64,000 nucleotides of DNA, from contig NZ_JAAMFK010000003.1 of the NCBI RefSeq assembly GCF_018437275.1, positions 1-64,000 on the forward strand, read 5' to 3'. Shown piece after piece: positions 32,341 through 41,858 of this stretch. Under the pieces are notes generated by a model. That model was not told where the DNA came from. It did not search any database and worked only from the letters and a program-made list of their open reading frames with translations. The position numbers and the translations under genes are program-made. Every line of letters starts with the position of its first letter. The stretch's first letter is position 1. The DNA is from Fructobacillus broussonetiae. GTDB lineage: Bacteria > Bacillota > Bacilli > Lactobacillales > Lactobacillaceae.

Positions 32341-34512
32341 TTAGATTGAGCAAGACTCACATTCGTTGACACCAGCTTCCTGGTTATCATCCGTAAACGT
32401 GCGGACATAGTAGATTGTCTTGATGCCCTTCTTGAAGGCGTAGTTACGCAAAATGGACAAGTCACGGGTCGTCATCTTTTCAGTTCGACCGTTCTTCCAT
32501 TCGTACAAGCCTTCAGGCAATGTTGAACGCATGAAGTATGTTAGTGACATTCCTTGGTCAATGTGTGGTTGTGCCGCAGCATAAACATCGACCACCTTAC
32601 GCATATCCGTATCATAAGCTGATTGGTAGTAAGGCAACGTTTCGTTTGAAAGTCCTGGTGCTGGGTAGTAAACCTTACCAATCATTCCTTCTTGACGTTC
32701 TTCAATTCGGTTAATGATTGGGTGCAAGGAAGCCGTCGTATTGTTTACGTATGAGATTGAACCAGTTGGTGCAATGGCGTGACGGTAAGCATTGTACATA
32801 CCGTTTTCCTTTACTTGCGCCTTCAATTCTTCCCAGTCGGCCTTGCTTGGCACCGCGATGTTTTCAAAGAGTGCCTTTACCTTATCCGTTTGTGGACCAA
32901 AGTCTTCCGTCAAGTACTTATCGAAGTAAGTACCATCCGCGTAGGTTGATTCTTCAAAACCTTCAAATGAAGTGCCACGGTCTTCTGCAATGTGCATGGA
33001 AGCCTTGATTGAGTAGTAGTTCAACGTTGAGAAGAATGTGGACGTGAAGTCCAAGGCTTCTTCGTCTCCGTACATCATCTGGTTTTGGGCAAACATGGCA
33101 GCGAGTCCCATGGCTCCCAAACCAACGGCGTGCTTCTTTTGGTTACCGTTTTGAACGGATGGCACCACGTTTAAGTTTGAATTATCAGACACAAAGGACA
33201 AGGCACGAATCATCGCTTCGACGGAAGCGCCGAAGTCTTCACCCTTCATCATGTTCACGATATTGATGGATCCCAAGTTACATGAGATGTCTTCTCCAAG
33301 CGTCGTGTATTCTTGTTCGTCGTTCAACATTGAAGGCTTTTGGGCCTGCAAGATTTCAGAACACAAGTTCGATGACACAACCTTACCAGGAACTGGGTTA
33401 GCGGCGTTAACCGTGTCCACGTTCATGATGTAAGGGTAACCGGATTCTTGTTGAAGCTTTGAAATTTCTTCTTCAACATTACGGGCGGCAACATACTTCT
33501 TACGGATGTTGTCGTTTGCCACCATGTTGTCGTATTCAGCCGTGATGTCCACGTAGTTGAATGGTACGCCATATTCGCGTTCGACGTCATCTGGTGAGAA
33601 CAAAGCCATCTGTTCATTGTTCTTGATCAATTCGTAGAACTTATCCGGAACAACCAAACCAAGTGACAAAGTCTTCACACGAACCTTTTCGTCGGCGTTT
33701 TCCTTCTTCGTGGCCATGAAAGTCATGAGATCGGGGTGGAAGATGTTCAAGTAAACAACTCCAGCACCCTGACGGGCACCAACCTGTGATGAGAACGTAA
33801 AGGAATCTTCCAACAACTTCATGATTGGCACGATACCACCAGCGGAATTTTCGATTCCCATAACCGGCGCACCGGCTTCACGGACGTTAGACAAGTTGAT
33901 TCCAACACCCCCACCCATCTTTGACAATTGCAAAGCGGAGTTAATGATCCGTCCGATTGAGTTCATGTTATCCGTTGATTGGAGAACAAAACATGAGACC
34001 AATTCACCACGACGGGCACGACCAGCATTCAAGAATGATGGTGTTGCTGGTTGGTAGCGCTGGTGAATCATTTCGTTGGCCAATGACATTGCCAAGTCTT
34101 CGTCACCGTTGGCGTAGAACAAAGCGTTAACAGCCACGCGATCCAAGTATGATTCGACGTAGTAAGCCTTGTCATTTGTCTTTTGAGCGTACTGGTTGTA
34201 GAACTTGAACGCTGCCATGAATGAAGCGAACTGGAAGTTTTGTTCTTCCAAGAAAGCGTAAAGCTTTTCGATGAAGGTCATGTCGTACATTTCGACGAAG
34301 GCCTTTTCCAAGAAGTCATTTTCAATCATCCAGTCAAAACGTTCTTTCAATGAATCAAACTTCTTCAAGTTTGGTTCAACGTTTTCTTTCATGAAAGCTT
34401 CCAGGGCTTCCTGGTCCTTTTCCAATTGAATCTGACCATTTTTTGGAATGTTTACTTCGTTATTTAAGTCGAAGTAAGTTACCTCTGAGAGGTCGAGGTC
34501 TAATAATGACAT
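32341..34512 (-). CDS. nrdE: Class Ib ribonucleotide reductase alpha subunit NrdE
   Basis: 723 residues. Catalytic subunit reducing ribonucleoside diphosphates. Seen: ATPSFLNAGRARRGELVSCF with substrate-site Cys, SNLCSEI (thiyl-radical Cys), NTTASLHPI, the radical-path tyrosines near the C-terminus, and the redox tail ECESCSI, which NrdH reduces. The N-terminal ATP-cone is absent, as in class Ib. It follows nrdH by 77 bases with no terminator between. Confidence 0.95.
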   Translation of the reverse strand: MSLLDLDLSEVTYFDLNNEVNIPKNGQIQLEKDQEALEAFMKENVEPNLKKFDSLKERFDWMIENDFLEKAFVEMYDMTFIEKLYAFLEEQNFQFASFMAAFKFYNQYAQKTNDKAYYVESYLDRVAVNALFYANGDEDLAMSLANEMIHQRYQPATPSFLNAGRARRGELVSCFVLQSTDNMNSIGRIINSALQLSKMGGGVGINLSNVREAGAPVMGIENSAGGIVPIMKLLEDSFTFSSQVGARQGAGVVYLNIFHPDLMTFMATKKENADEKVRVKTLSLGLVVPDKFYELIKNNEQMALFSPDDVEREYGVPFNYVDITAEYDNMVANDNIRKKYVAARNVEEEISKLQQESGYPYIMNVDTVNAANPVPGKVVSSNLCSEILQAQKPSMLNDEQEYTTLGEDISCNLGSINIVNMMKGEDFGASVEAMIRALSFVSDNSNLNVVPSVQNGNQKKHAVGLGAMGLAAMFAQNQMMYGDEEALDFTSTFFSTLNYYSIKASMHIAEDRGTSFEGFEESTYADGTYFDKYLTEDFGPQTDKVKALFENIAVPSKADWEELKAQVKENGMYNAYRHAIAPTGSISYVNNTTASLHPIINRIEERQEGMIGKVYYPAPGLSNETLPYYQSAYDTDMRKVVDVYAAAQPHIDQGMSLTYFMRSTLPEGLYEWKNGRTEKMTTRDLSILRNYAFKKGIKTIYYVRTFTDDNQEAGVNECESCSI

Positions 34513-34589
34513 GGTGTTCCTTTCAAAATTCGCACTCTTTTATGTAGGAAAAAAGTGCACTGCCGTTCATCCAAAAGGATGATTTGAAC

Positions 34590-34820
34590 TTAGGCAGTTA
34601 ATTGCTTCAAAACTGCTGGTTGGAAACCAGAAAATGCATCTTGTCCTTCGATTTGGACAACCGGCGTTTGCTTGAATCCCTGTTCCTTAATTTGAGCTAA
34701 GTATTCAGGTTGTTCTTCCACGTTGATTTCTTCAAAGGCAACGCCCATTTGATCTAAGTACTTCTTAGTCATCTTGCATTGCACGCAGTTATTTTTTGTA
34801 AAGACCGTTACTTGAGGCAT
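34590..34820 (-). CDS. nrdH: Glutaredoxin-like NrdH
   Basis: 76 residues with a glutaredoxin fold. The redox site is NNCVQCKMTKKYL (CVQC) near residues 10-15, followed by VAFEEINVEEQPEYL and QTPVVQIEG. It reduces the C-terminal Cys pair of NrdE with electrons from thioredoxin reductase. First gene of nrdHE. Ribosome site AGAAGGACC. Confidence 0.93.
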   Translation of the reverse strand: MPQVTVFTKNNCVQCKMTKKYLDQMGVAFEEINVEEQPEYLAQIKEQGFKQTPVVQIEGQDAFSGFQPAVLKQLTA

Positions 34821-34856
34821 TTTTGGTCCTTCTTTCTATCTAAATTTATCACCTAA

Positions 34857-34881
34857 AAAGGCGAAAATATTTTCGCTTTTT
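34857..34881 (-). promoter_or_regulatory. Possible attenuator hairpin in the nrdH leader
   Basis: GCGAAAA-T-ATTTTCGC palindrome followed on the minus strand by CTTTTT, located between the nrdH promoter and the nrdH start. It has the form of a weak intrinsic terminator. Confidence 0.4.
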
Positions 34882-34898
34882 TCAGTGGGACAATTACT

Positions 34899-34926
34899 AG
34901 TTTAACGTTTTGAATATAGGTTTCAA
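34899..34926 (-). promoter_or_regulatory. Promoter of nrdHE with possible NrdR boxes
   Basis: TTGAAA (34921-34926), 16 bases, TAAACT (34899-34904). ACAAATATAGACC and AACCTATATTCAA flank the -35 and loosely resemble paired NrdR boxes (ACACTATATATAGTGT type). Confidence 0.5.
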
Positions 34927-34944
34927 GGTCTATATTTGTCCTCA

Positions 34945-35170
34945 CAAACGCCTGTTCGGAGAAAGTCAGTCAGACCGGGATTTCTGATTTTCTTTGTGCT
35001 CTTTTGTGCAAAGAATCTTTCTAATGAATTGTTCGCCTTTTACCTAGCACAAATTAAAATGGTAATTGCTCGTTCTGGAAAAGGCTAAAAACAATTCGGA
35101 ATAACTATGCTGCTCCTGGTGCTTTCAGAATAACAATTCGCGTTTGCTTCCTTTGACCATCATTTGAATG
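34945..35170 (+). other. Intergenic stretch, nothing assigned
   Basis: About 225 bases between the divergent nrdHE and CNNM promoters. I see no frame with a ribosome site, no tRNA and no strong hairpin. Confidence 0.5.
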
Positions 35171-35175
35171 TTTTA

Positions 35176-35203
35176 TTTGCACCCCTTTATTTTTTGTTAT
35201 AAT
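35176..35203 (+). promoter_or_regulatory. Promoter of the CNNM-like gene
   Basis: TTTGCA (35176-35181), 16 bases, TATAAT (35198-35203). Confidence 0.6.
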
Positions 35204-35245
35204 AAGAAGTAAATATACTGATGAAATCGAAATGAGGTAAGTACT

Positions 35246-36697
35246 TTGGATTCAGGTCCTTCGTTTTTAACTAATACAATTATTATTGTCTTTGTGCTCT
35301 TGTTGGCCATTTTGTTTACGCTGACTGAATATTCACTGGTTAAGGTGCGTCTGTCAGCTTTGCAAGCCTTACAAGACGACCGCGACAAGCCATCAAGCAA
35401 CATCGCTTCGGCCATCCACATGGTTTCCCACTTAACGGAATACCTTTCAACGGCCCAAGTTGGAATTACGTTGACTTCCCTTATCCTTGGTTGGATTGGT
35501 GAAGAAACCGTTGCAGATTTGATTATTCAATCTCACTTGTTGCCTGACGTCTATGCCCGTCCCGTGGCTTCCGTTGCTGCCATCGTGATCTTCACGGTAT
35601 TGCACGCGGTCTTCACCGACTTGGTCCCAAAGAACATCGCCATCGAATCACCAATTAAGGTGCTTTTGTTAATCGTTAAACCTGTTCGCTTCTTCCACGT
35701 CGCGTTATTCCCGTTGATTTGGATTTTGGACCACATGTCAAACTGGGTTACGCACTTGCTCGGTTTCCAGGTCACAAACGAAGACGACATTTACTCACAA
35801 ACTGAAATCCTTTCATTGTCTAAGAACGCCGCTGAAGCCGGTGAGCTGGATACCGAGGATTTGACTTTTATGCAACGAGCCTTTGAGATGAACGATAAGG
35901 TTGCCGTTGATGTCATGATTGACCGTACGTCAATGGATGTTATCGACGTTTCCGAAACCATCTCTGCTGGTTTGGATGAATACTTGCAAAAGCGTCACTC
36001 CCGTTTCCCAGTGGTTGCTGACGGTGACAAGGATAAGGTGTTGGGATACGTTTTCAACTACGACTTGGTTCGTCAAAACCGAATCTCTGGTAAGGAACCA
36101 ATCGCTAAGTTGATGCGTGACATCCCCGCCGTTCCCGAAAACATGGACTTGCACGATGTCATGGACGAAATGATCATCAAGCGTTCACCAATCGCCGTTG
36201 TTGTCGATGAATACGGTGGTACCGCCGGAATCATCACCGACAAGGACATCTACGAAGAACTCTTCGGATCTGTCCGTGACGAAATGGATGACGAAGCTGA
36301 CGAATACATCGAAAAGCTCGGTGACCGTCGCTACAAGGTTTCAGGTAAGACCACCCTTTACGACTTCCAACGTTACTTCAAAACGGACGTTAAGGAATTG
36401 GACGAAGACGAAGCCGTTACATTGACGGGATACGTATTGAAGCGTGACCCTGACTTCCGTACCGGCGATTCCCTTCGAATTGCTAACTATCAAGTGACGG
36501 CCTTGGATTACGAAAACGCCTTTATCCCTGAATTTGCGGTGAAGGAATTGGATCCAGAACCTGAAACTGAAGAAAACACTGATGAAGAAGAGGAAGCCAC
36601 CAAAACAAAGGATGGCTTGGAACTCCCTAAGTTCCACTTGAAGGAACGCAATCAAGAAGACAAGCATTCCGACAAGAAAGATAATCAAAAAGATTAA
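35246..36697 (+). CDS. CNNM/CorC-type transporter (DUF21 plus CBS pair)
   Basis: 483 residues. Residues ~1-190 are the DUF21 membrane domain (TEYSLVKVRLSALQAL, TSLILGWIGEETVADL, VLHAVFTDLVPKNIAIE). Residues ~210-335 are two CBS domains (FPVVADGDKDKVLGYV, SPIAVVVDEYGGTAGIITD). Residues ~345-425 are the CorC/HlyC domain (RYKVSGKTTLYDFQRYF). The acidic-basic tail is disordered. The start is TTG with GAGGTAAG upstream. Members mediate Mg or cobalt efflux; older names call them hemolysins. Confidence 0.9.
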   Translation: MDSGPSFLTNTIIIVFVLLLAILFTLTEYSLVKVRLSALQALQDDRDKPSSNIASAIHMVSHLTEYLSTAQVGITLTSLILGWIGEETVADLIIQSHLLPDVYARPVASVAAIVIFTVLHAVFTDLVPKNIAIESPIKVLLLIVKPVRFFHVALFPLIWILDHMSNWVTHLLGFQVTNEDDIYSQTEILSLSKNAAEAGELDTEDLTFMQRAFEMNDKVAVDVMIDRTSMDVIDVSETISAGLDEYLQKRHSRFPVVADGDKDKVLGYVFNYDLVRQNRISGKEPIAKLMRDIPAVPENMDLHDVMDEMIIKRSPIAVVVDEYGGTAGIITDKDIYEELFGSVRDEMDDEADEYIEKLGDRRYKVSGKTTLYDFQRYFKTDVKELDEDEAVTLTGYVLKRDPDFRTGDSLRIANYQVTALDYENAFIPEFAVKELDPEPETEENTDEEEEATKTKDGLELPKFHLKERNQEDKHSDKKDNQKD

Positions 36698-36699
36698 AT

Positions 36700-36730
36700 A
36701 AAAAAGCCAGCCTTACGGCTGGCTTTTTAT
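36700..36730 (+). terminator. Bidirectional terminator
   Basis: AAAAAAGCCAGCC/GGCTGGCTTTTT stem between convergent genes. Confidence 0.9.
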
Positions 36731-36736
36731 TTTGCT

Positions 36737-39265
36737 CTAGTAAGCGATGTGAAACTTATCAAAGTGTTGCTTTAGGTATTGCAGCGTCAGGCTGTCCTTT
36801 CTTTGCTGAAGCAAGTCCTTCACAGCACCTTCAGCCATTAACTTTCCACCCGCCGAACCACCGCGTGGTCCAAGATCGATTAGGTAGTCGGCGTTTGTCA
36901 TCATATCCAAATCGTGGGTGATGATAACAATCGTCGCCCCCTTCTTCTTCAATTTGTTAAAGACCTCAAGCAGCGTTTCGACATCTCTTGGGTGTAAACC
37001 AATCGTTGGCTCGTCGAAAACAAAGAGTGTTTGCTTTTGTGACTTGTTCAAATGCTTCACCAACTTCAGACGCTGAGCTTCACCACCTGAAAGCGATGGC
37101 GTACTCTGTCCTAAGTTCAAGTAATCGAGTCCTATTTCTTGAAGAAGTTTTAACTCCCTTTCAATCTTAGGTTGGTCTTCGAATACCGGCAAAGCTTCCT
37201 TCACAGACAAGTTCAACAAGTCCACGATGGAATAGCCATGCCACTTTATGGCTGACACTTCTGGCTTGAAGCGGTTCCCCTGACAGACTGGGCAAACTTC
37301 TTCAACGTCGGCCAAGTACTGAACGTCTAAGCCGACCATTCCCAAACCACCACAGTTTGGGCATGCCCCGTCCTTATTGTTATAGGAGAAGGCTGAAAGG
37401 CCATAACCCTTTTCCTTTGCCTCCGGCAAATCTGCAAAGAGGTGGCGAAGATTATCCATGATTGTCGTATAGGTCGCAACAGATGAGCGCGTATTCTTTC
37501 CAACCGGTTTCGCATCGACGGAAACCACGTGCTTCATATTTGTTTCGAGCTTCTTTACTTGCTTTGGTAACTTTTCTTGGTTCTCCAAAGCTGGAACGAG
37601 CGAGTCAAGAATTAAGGAGGACTTCCCCGCTCCAGAAAAACCTGTCACGGCAGAAATCTCGTGTTCAGGAATACTTACTTGAACATCGTTCAAGTTAAAG
37701 TAGTTGGCCACCTCGAGTGTTGTTTGCGTGGTGTTTGAAGGAGCCGTAGGCTCCGTTTTTGGAAGAAGAATATCCGCCTTGCCCGACAAGTACGGACCAA
37801 TCAGCGATTTCGCATTCTTCTGCAGCTCCGCCGGCGTTCCCTTCGCAATGATGTTTCCACCCTGCACACCAGAACCCGGTCCAACCTCGATGATCCAGTC
37901 GGCCGCGCCAATCAAATCCACATTGTGGTCCACCACCACCAGTGAATTTCCCTGCTCAATCAGCTCGCGGAACACCGAAATCAGTCCCTTCACGTTATCC
38001 GGGTGCAACCCGATTGACGGTTCATCCAATACATAAAGCACCCCAGTTGTCTCAGTACGCAAGGTCTTTGCCAGCTGGATACGCTGCAATTCACCCGTCG
38101 ATAGTGTATTTCCCGAACGGGACAAAGACAAGTAATCGAGCCCCAATTGGAGGAGTGGGCGGAGGTTATTTGTCAGCTCCTCGAAGATGACCGACGCCAT
38201 CTTCTGCATGTTTTCTGGTAAGTTTTGGAGCGTTTCGTCGCGCCAGTCCTGAAGTGAACCAAGCGTAAGGTCAGCCACCTCCGCGATGTTCTTGCCGTTT
38301 ACCGTCTGCTTCAAAAGCTCCGGCTTAATCCGGCTTCCATGACAAACCGGGCAGGTTTTGAAGACGAAAAACTTATTCAAGCGTTTCATCGCACCGTCAG
38401 ACTTCACCGTTGCCAGCGAATCGCGAATGGCATCGTAAGCATTTTCGTAAAGCGAGTTATTGTTGTTATACACACGGCCTGTAGATGTATGCAAATCGAC
38501 CTTGTAACGCTTTTTCTCACCGTGCAGTACAAAGTCCTTCTCTTTGTCCGTTAACTCCTTATAGGGCACATCAGTGCGCACACCGCGCGAACGGGCAATT
38601 GTCGCCATGAAAGCACGACCAGGCAAGCGCCATGGCGCAACGGCACCTTCATCAATCGACATATTTTCATCCTTGATGATGGCATCGTCATCGATTTGAC
38701 GCACCTGCCCCGTTCCATGACATTCCACACAGGCTCCGTCCCCGTTAAAGGCAAAGTCAGCCGCGGTCGGAACCGGGAAGGTCACGCCACAGGTCGGACA
38801 TTCAATCGTCCAACTGTCCTCGTCTTCTGAAGACGACGCCTTATCAAAGGCTTGGGCAATCGAAATCGAAGGCGCCACGCGGTGGCCGTTTGGACAAACC
38901 GGTGACCCCAAACGAGAGAACACCAAGCGGACCACGTTAAAGATTTCAGACATCGATCCGACCGTCGAGCGCTCCGATGGCACACCTGGTCGCTGGCGCA
39001 GGGCGATGGCTGACGGAATGTGCTTCACTTCGCGCACTTCGGCACGGGAGCTCTGCCCAATGCGACGACGTGTGTAGGACGACAGCGCCTCCAGGTAACG
39101 GCGTGACCCCTCAGCGTAAAGGATACCCATTGCCAAGGAAGACTTTCCAGATCCAGACGGTCCAGAAATGGCCACAAACTGGTTCAACGGAATATCAACA
39201 TCGATGTTCTTCAGGTTGTGGACGCGTCCACCACGCACTTCAATTTGCTCAATTTTTTGAGACAT
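36737..39265 (-). CDS. UvrA2-like ABC ATPase (UvrA paralogue lacking the UvrB-binding domain)
   Basis: 842 residues from the ATG at 39265, which has CAGGAGGAAGC upstream; a longer frame from 39322 lacks a ribosome site. Two ABC domains: Walker [14 protein letters not shown] and GFSGAGKSSLILD; signatures LSTGELQRI and LSGGEAQRLK. Zinc Cys pairs are kept (CPTC, CVEC, CPVC, CPNC). It is ~100 residues shorter than repair UvrA (about 940), and the gap after the first Walker A matches the UvrB-binding domain. Such UvrA2 proteins are linked to drug or DNA-intercalator tolerance; no uvrB is adjacent. Confidence 0.88.
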   Translation of the reverse strand: MSQKIEQIEVRGGRVHNLKNIDVDIPLNQFVAISGPSGSGKSSLAMGILYAEGSRRYLEALSSYTRRRIGQSSRAEVREVKHIPSAIALRQRPGVPSERSTVGSMSEIFNVVRLVFSRLGSPVCPNGHRVAPSISIAQAFDKASSSEDEDSWTIECPTCGVTFPVPTAADFAFNGDGACVECHGTGQVRQIDDDAIIKDENMSIDEGAVAPWRLPGRAFMATIARSRGVRTDVPYKELTDKEKDFVLHGEKKRYKVDLHTSTGRVYNNNNSLYENAYDAIRDSLATVKSDGAMKRLNKFFVFKTCPVCHGSRIKPELLKQTVNGKNIAEVADLTLGSLQDWRDETLQNLPENMQKMASVIFEELTNNLRPLLQLGLDYLSLSRSGNTLSTGELQRIQLAKTLRTETTGVLYVLDEPSIGLHPDNVKGLISVFRELIEQGNSLVVVDHNVDLIGAADWIIEVGPGSGVQGGNIIAKGTPAELQKNAKSLIGPYLSGKADILLPKTEPTAPSNTTQTTLEVANYFNLNDVQVSIPEHEISAVTGFSGAGKSSLILDSLVPALENQEKLPKQVKKLETNMKHVVSVDAKPVGKNTRSSVATYTTIMDNLRHLFADLPEAKEKGYGLSAFSYNNKDGACPNCGGLGMVGLDVQYLADVEEVCPVCQGNRFKPEVSAIKWHGYSIVDLLNLSVKEALPVFEDQPKIERELKLLQEIGLDYLNLGQSTPSLSGGEAQRLKLVKHLNKSQKQTLFVFDEPTIGLHPRDVETLLEVFNKLKKKGATIVIITHDLDMMTNADYLIDLGPRGGSAGGKLMAEGAVKDLLQQRKDSLTLQYLKQHFDKFHIAY

Positions 39266-39532
39266 TGCTTCCTCCTGACTTATTCTAAGGACTAGCCTAC
39301 CGCAGTTGCGGGCGTTTTTCAAAAGAAGAAAGGAGGGGTTGAGAACGTGGAGTGATTTCGTTTTGAATCAGGGAAGTGTACAAAAGGAATGATTTTGTAT
39401 TGGATACAATTAGCGTTATTTTGTATTCGTAGGGCACGGGCCCTCGGGCCCGACTTGTCCAAAATAAAGCCAAGTAAGCGCGGGCAATCAATGGTAAAAT
39501 GGACCTAAGAACCGATTTGAAAGGGAGTAGCT

Positions 39533-40204
39533 ATGACCATTCAACTTTACCTTGTCCGCCACGGACAAACGTACTTTAATTTAACTCGTCGTCTTCAGGG
39601 ACACTCCGACGCGCCACTTACAGCAGCCGGAATCGAGCACGGGCACGACGCCGGTCGCCGTTTGCAAAACGTGCGCTTTAACGGGACCTACTCTTCCGAT
39701 CTGACGCGCGCCATTCACACGGCCAAGTACCTGCTTTCAGAAAACAAGGCTGGTTCACCAACCTGGCCACAGCAATTGCCAGACTTCCGTGAAGAAAACT
39801 TCGGATCATTTGAAGGAATCGACTCCCAAGTTTCAATGACGCAAATCAACGCTTATTCTGAAGAAATGTACAACGATTATTCAGACATGATTCAAAAGCG
39901 CGGGATGAAGGGGTCAATGGATTTGATTGCCAAAGCCGACCCTTACAACTTGGCAGAAGACTACGACGCCTTCATCACGCGCGTGAAGAAAGGCTTCTCT
40001 TATTTGCTGGAGCACCACAACGATGGTGACAACGTATTAGTCGTGGCACACGGGACGTTAATTCGAGCAGTGGTCGATTACTTCGGTCACCCGGAGATGG
40101 CCGGCGACGCTATCCATAACGGTGCGGTAACGAAAATCGCCCTTTCAGATGAGCGTGGCGAGGTTGACGTGTTCAACGATAATGAGACAACATTTGAAGG
40201 ATGA
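39533..40204 (+). CDS. Histidine phosphatase family protein (phosphoglycerate mutase-like)
   Basis: 223 residues. The phospho-His motif is LVRHGQTYFN at the N-terminus; Arg in RRLQGHSDAPLT, Glu in REENFGSFEG and the second His in VVAHGTLIRAV complete the active site. Members remove phosphate from small metabolites; the exact substrate is not readable, though the length is below glycolytic GpmA (~230-250) and lacks its hallmarks. Ribosome site AAAGGGAG. Followed closely by hflX. Confidence 0.88.
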   Translation: MTIQLYLVRHGQTYFNLTRRLQGHSDAPLTAAGIEHGHDAGRRLQNVRFNGTYSSDLTRAIHTAKYLLSENKAGSPTWPQQLPDFREENFGSFEGIDSQVSMTQINAYSEEMYNDYSDMIQKRGMKGSMDLIAKADPYNLAEDYDAFITRVKKGFSYLLEHHNDGDNVLVVAHGTLIRAVVDYFGHPEMAGDAIHNGAVTKIALSDERGEVDVFNDNETTFEG

Positions 40205-40259
40205 TGTGGAGGTCGGCCCTGGGGCCGACTTTTTATAATAGTAAAAAGAAAGAAGCGAT

Positions 40260-41561
40260 ATGGGACAAAACACTAGCACTGAGATTCGCGTTCGGCCCGT
40301 TCTCCTCGCGGCGCTACGCCAGGATCAACATCAAAATCTTGATTACGAATTAGAGGAGCTCGCCAACCTGGCCAAGGCCAACAACCTGAAGCCCGTCGAG
40401 ACCTACATTCAGGCCTTAGAGCGCCCAAACCCAGCCACCTACTTCGGTAAGGGGAAGGTCGAAGAGCTGGAGGCCGCTGTGCGCACCTTTGAAGCCGAGA
40501 TGATCGTGATGAACGACGAACTCTCCCCTTCTCAGATTCGAAACCTCGAAGAAAAGACTGGCACGACCGTCGTTGACCGCACCGGATTAATCCTCGACAT
40601 CTTCGCCCAGCGTGCCCAGACCAAGGTTGCCAAATTGCAAGTGCAACTCGCCCGCCTCGAATACCAACTTCCCCGTCTGCGCACGTCCATGTCTGTTTCA
40701 ATGGACCAGCAGACCGGTGCCGGTGGTGGCGGTTTTACGTCACGTGGTGCAGGTGAAACCAAGCTGGAGCAATCGCGCCGTCGTCTGACGTCCGAGATGG
40801 TGGCCATCAAAAAAGAACTGGCCGCTTTGCAAAAGGACACGACGACTCAGGGCAAGCAACGTCAGGAATCAAACACCAAAACCGTTGCTTTGGTCGGCTA
40901 CACCAACGCTGGTAAATCCACGTTGATGAACCAGTTGCTCGCCCGTTTCGGTCAAGGTGCTGCAACCGACGATTCAAAGCAGGTCTTTGAAAAGGACATG
41001 CTCTTTGCAACGTTGAACACGACGATTCGCCAACTCACACTGCCAGACAAGAAAAAGTTCTTGTTGTCCGACACGGTTGGATTCGTTTCCAAGCTTCCTC
41101 ACCACTTGGTGGCCGCCTTTGAATCAACACTTCAAGAGGCTGCAAACGCCGATCTTCTCTTGCAGGTTGTCGACGTGTCCGACGAACACCACCAAGACAT
41201 GATGAAGACCACGGAAGAAACGTTGGACCGCCTCGGCATCAAAGACAAAGCCATGATTACGGTCTTTAACAAGGCTGACAAGGTCGACATTGCCTTCCCA
41301 CAGGTGGACGGTGATTCGGCCATCACCATCTCAGCTAAGGATGTGAAGTCTCAAGACGAACTCCTCGGCCTGATCAAGCAAGAACTCTTCGCCGACCAAG
41401 AAGAAGTTACGCTCCATGTTCCTTTTTCGGACTCAGCAGTCGTTTCAAATATTCTTAGTTCCCATGCTGCAATCGAACAAGAATTTGATGAAGAAGGAAC
41501 GGTCCTAACCGTTGAGTTGACACCCGATGAAATAAGCCGCTACGAACAGTATTTGAAGTAA
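40260..41561 (+). CDS. hflX: Ribosome-associated GTPase HflX
   Basis: 433 residues. The N-terminal HflX domain (ETYIQALERPNPATYFGKGK) is followed by the Gly-rich turn GAGGGGFTSRGAGETKLE and the G domain: G1 GYTNAGKST, G3 DTVGF, G4 NKAD. HflX splits stalled 70S ribosomes and aids heat-shock recovery. It starts 56 bases after the phosphatase gene with no terminator between and ends before a strong terminator. Confidence 0.95.
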   Translation: MGQNTSTEIRVRPVLLAALRQDQHQNLDYELEELANLAKANNLKPVETYIQALERPNPATYFGKGKVEELEAAVRTFEAEMIVMNDELSPSQIRNLEEKTGTTVVDRTGLILDIFAQRAQTKVAKLQVQLARLEYQLPRLRTSMSVSMDQQTGAGGGGFTSRGAGETKLEQSRRRLTSEMVAIKKELAALQKDTTTQGKQRQESNTKTVALVGYTNAGKSTLMNQLLARFGQGAATDDSKQVFEKDMLFATLNTTIRQLTLPDKKKFLLSDTVGFVSKLPHHLVAAFESTLQEAANADLLLQVVDVSDEHHQDMMKTTEETLDRLGIKDKAMITVFNKADKVDIAFPQVDGDSAITISAKDVKSQDELLGLIKQELFADQEEVTLHVPFSDSAVVSNILSSHAAIEQEFDEEGTVLTVELTPDEISRYEQYLK

Positions 41562-41563
41562 AC

Positions 41564-41597
41564 AAAAAGCACCGCCAGGTTTGGCGGTGCTTTTTTA
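41564..41597 (+). terminator. Terminator of hflX
   Basis: AAAAAGCACCGCC/GGCGGTGCTTTTT stem. Confidence 0.9.
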
Positions 41598-41626
41598 TGC
41601 CCTCTTACAATATTTTTTTGCAAATT

Positions 41627-41654
41627 AAAAGGCAGACTCGAAAGTCTGCCAAAA
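41627..41654 (-). terminator. Terminator of the tRNA-Tyr/tRNA-Gln transcript
   Basis: AAAAGGCAGACT/AGTCTGCC stem with CGAA loop; minus-strand TTTT tail. Confidence 0.8.
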
Positions 41655-41673
41655 GTGATTGCCTAACGGCCTA

Positions 41674-41745
41674 TTGCCCCTGCTGGGATCGAACCAGCGC
41701 ATGGAGGTACCAAAAACCTCTGCCTTACCACTTGGCCAAGGGGCA
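41674..41745 (-). tRNA. tRNA-Gln (TTG)
   Basis: TGCCCCT/AGGGGCA acceptor, GAGGT-TTTTGGT-ACCTC anticodon arm (anticodon TTG), T-arm GCTGG-TTCGATC-CCAGC. CCA not encoded. Complements the CTG isoacceptor at 20455. Confidence 0.93.
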
Positions 41746-41775
41746 ATCGTAAGATACCAGCTGCAAAAGCAGCAA

Positions 41776-41858
41776 TGGGGGCGGTAGGATTCGAACCTAC
41801 GAACCCGAAGGAACGGAGTTACAGTCCGTCGCGTTTAGCCAGACTTCGCTACACCCCC
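41776..41858 (-). tRNA. tRNA-Tyr (GTA)
   Basis: GGGGGTG/CGCCCCC acceptor, ACGGA-CTGTAAC-TCCGT anticodon arm (anticodon GTA), long variable arm, T-arm GTAGG-TTCGAAT-CCTAC. CCA not encoded. Cotranscribed upstream of tRNA-Gln. Confidence 0.94.

Noticed and set aside
39430-39462. GC-rich palindrome CGGGCCC-TC-GGGCCCG before the phosphatase gene
   Set aside because: No T run and no gene ending nearby on either strand; could be an operator, but nothing supports an assignment.
40273-40701. Long minus-strand frame opposite hflX
   Set aside because: Arg/Ser/Cys-rich composition and position are those of a mirror frame in a GC-biased gene.
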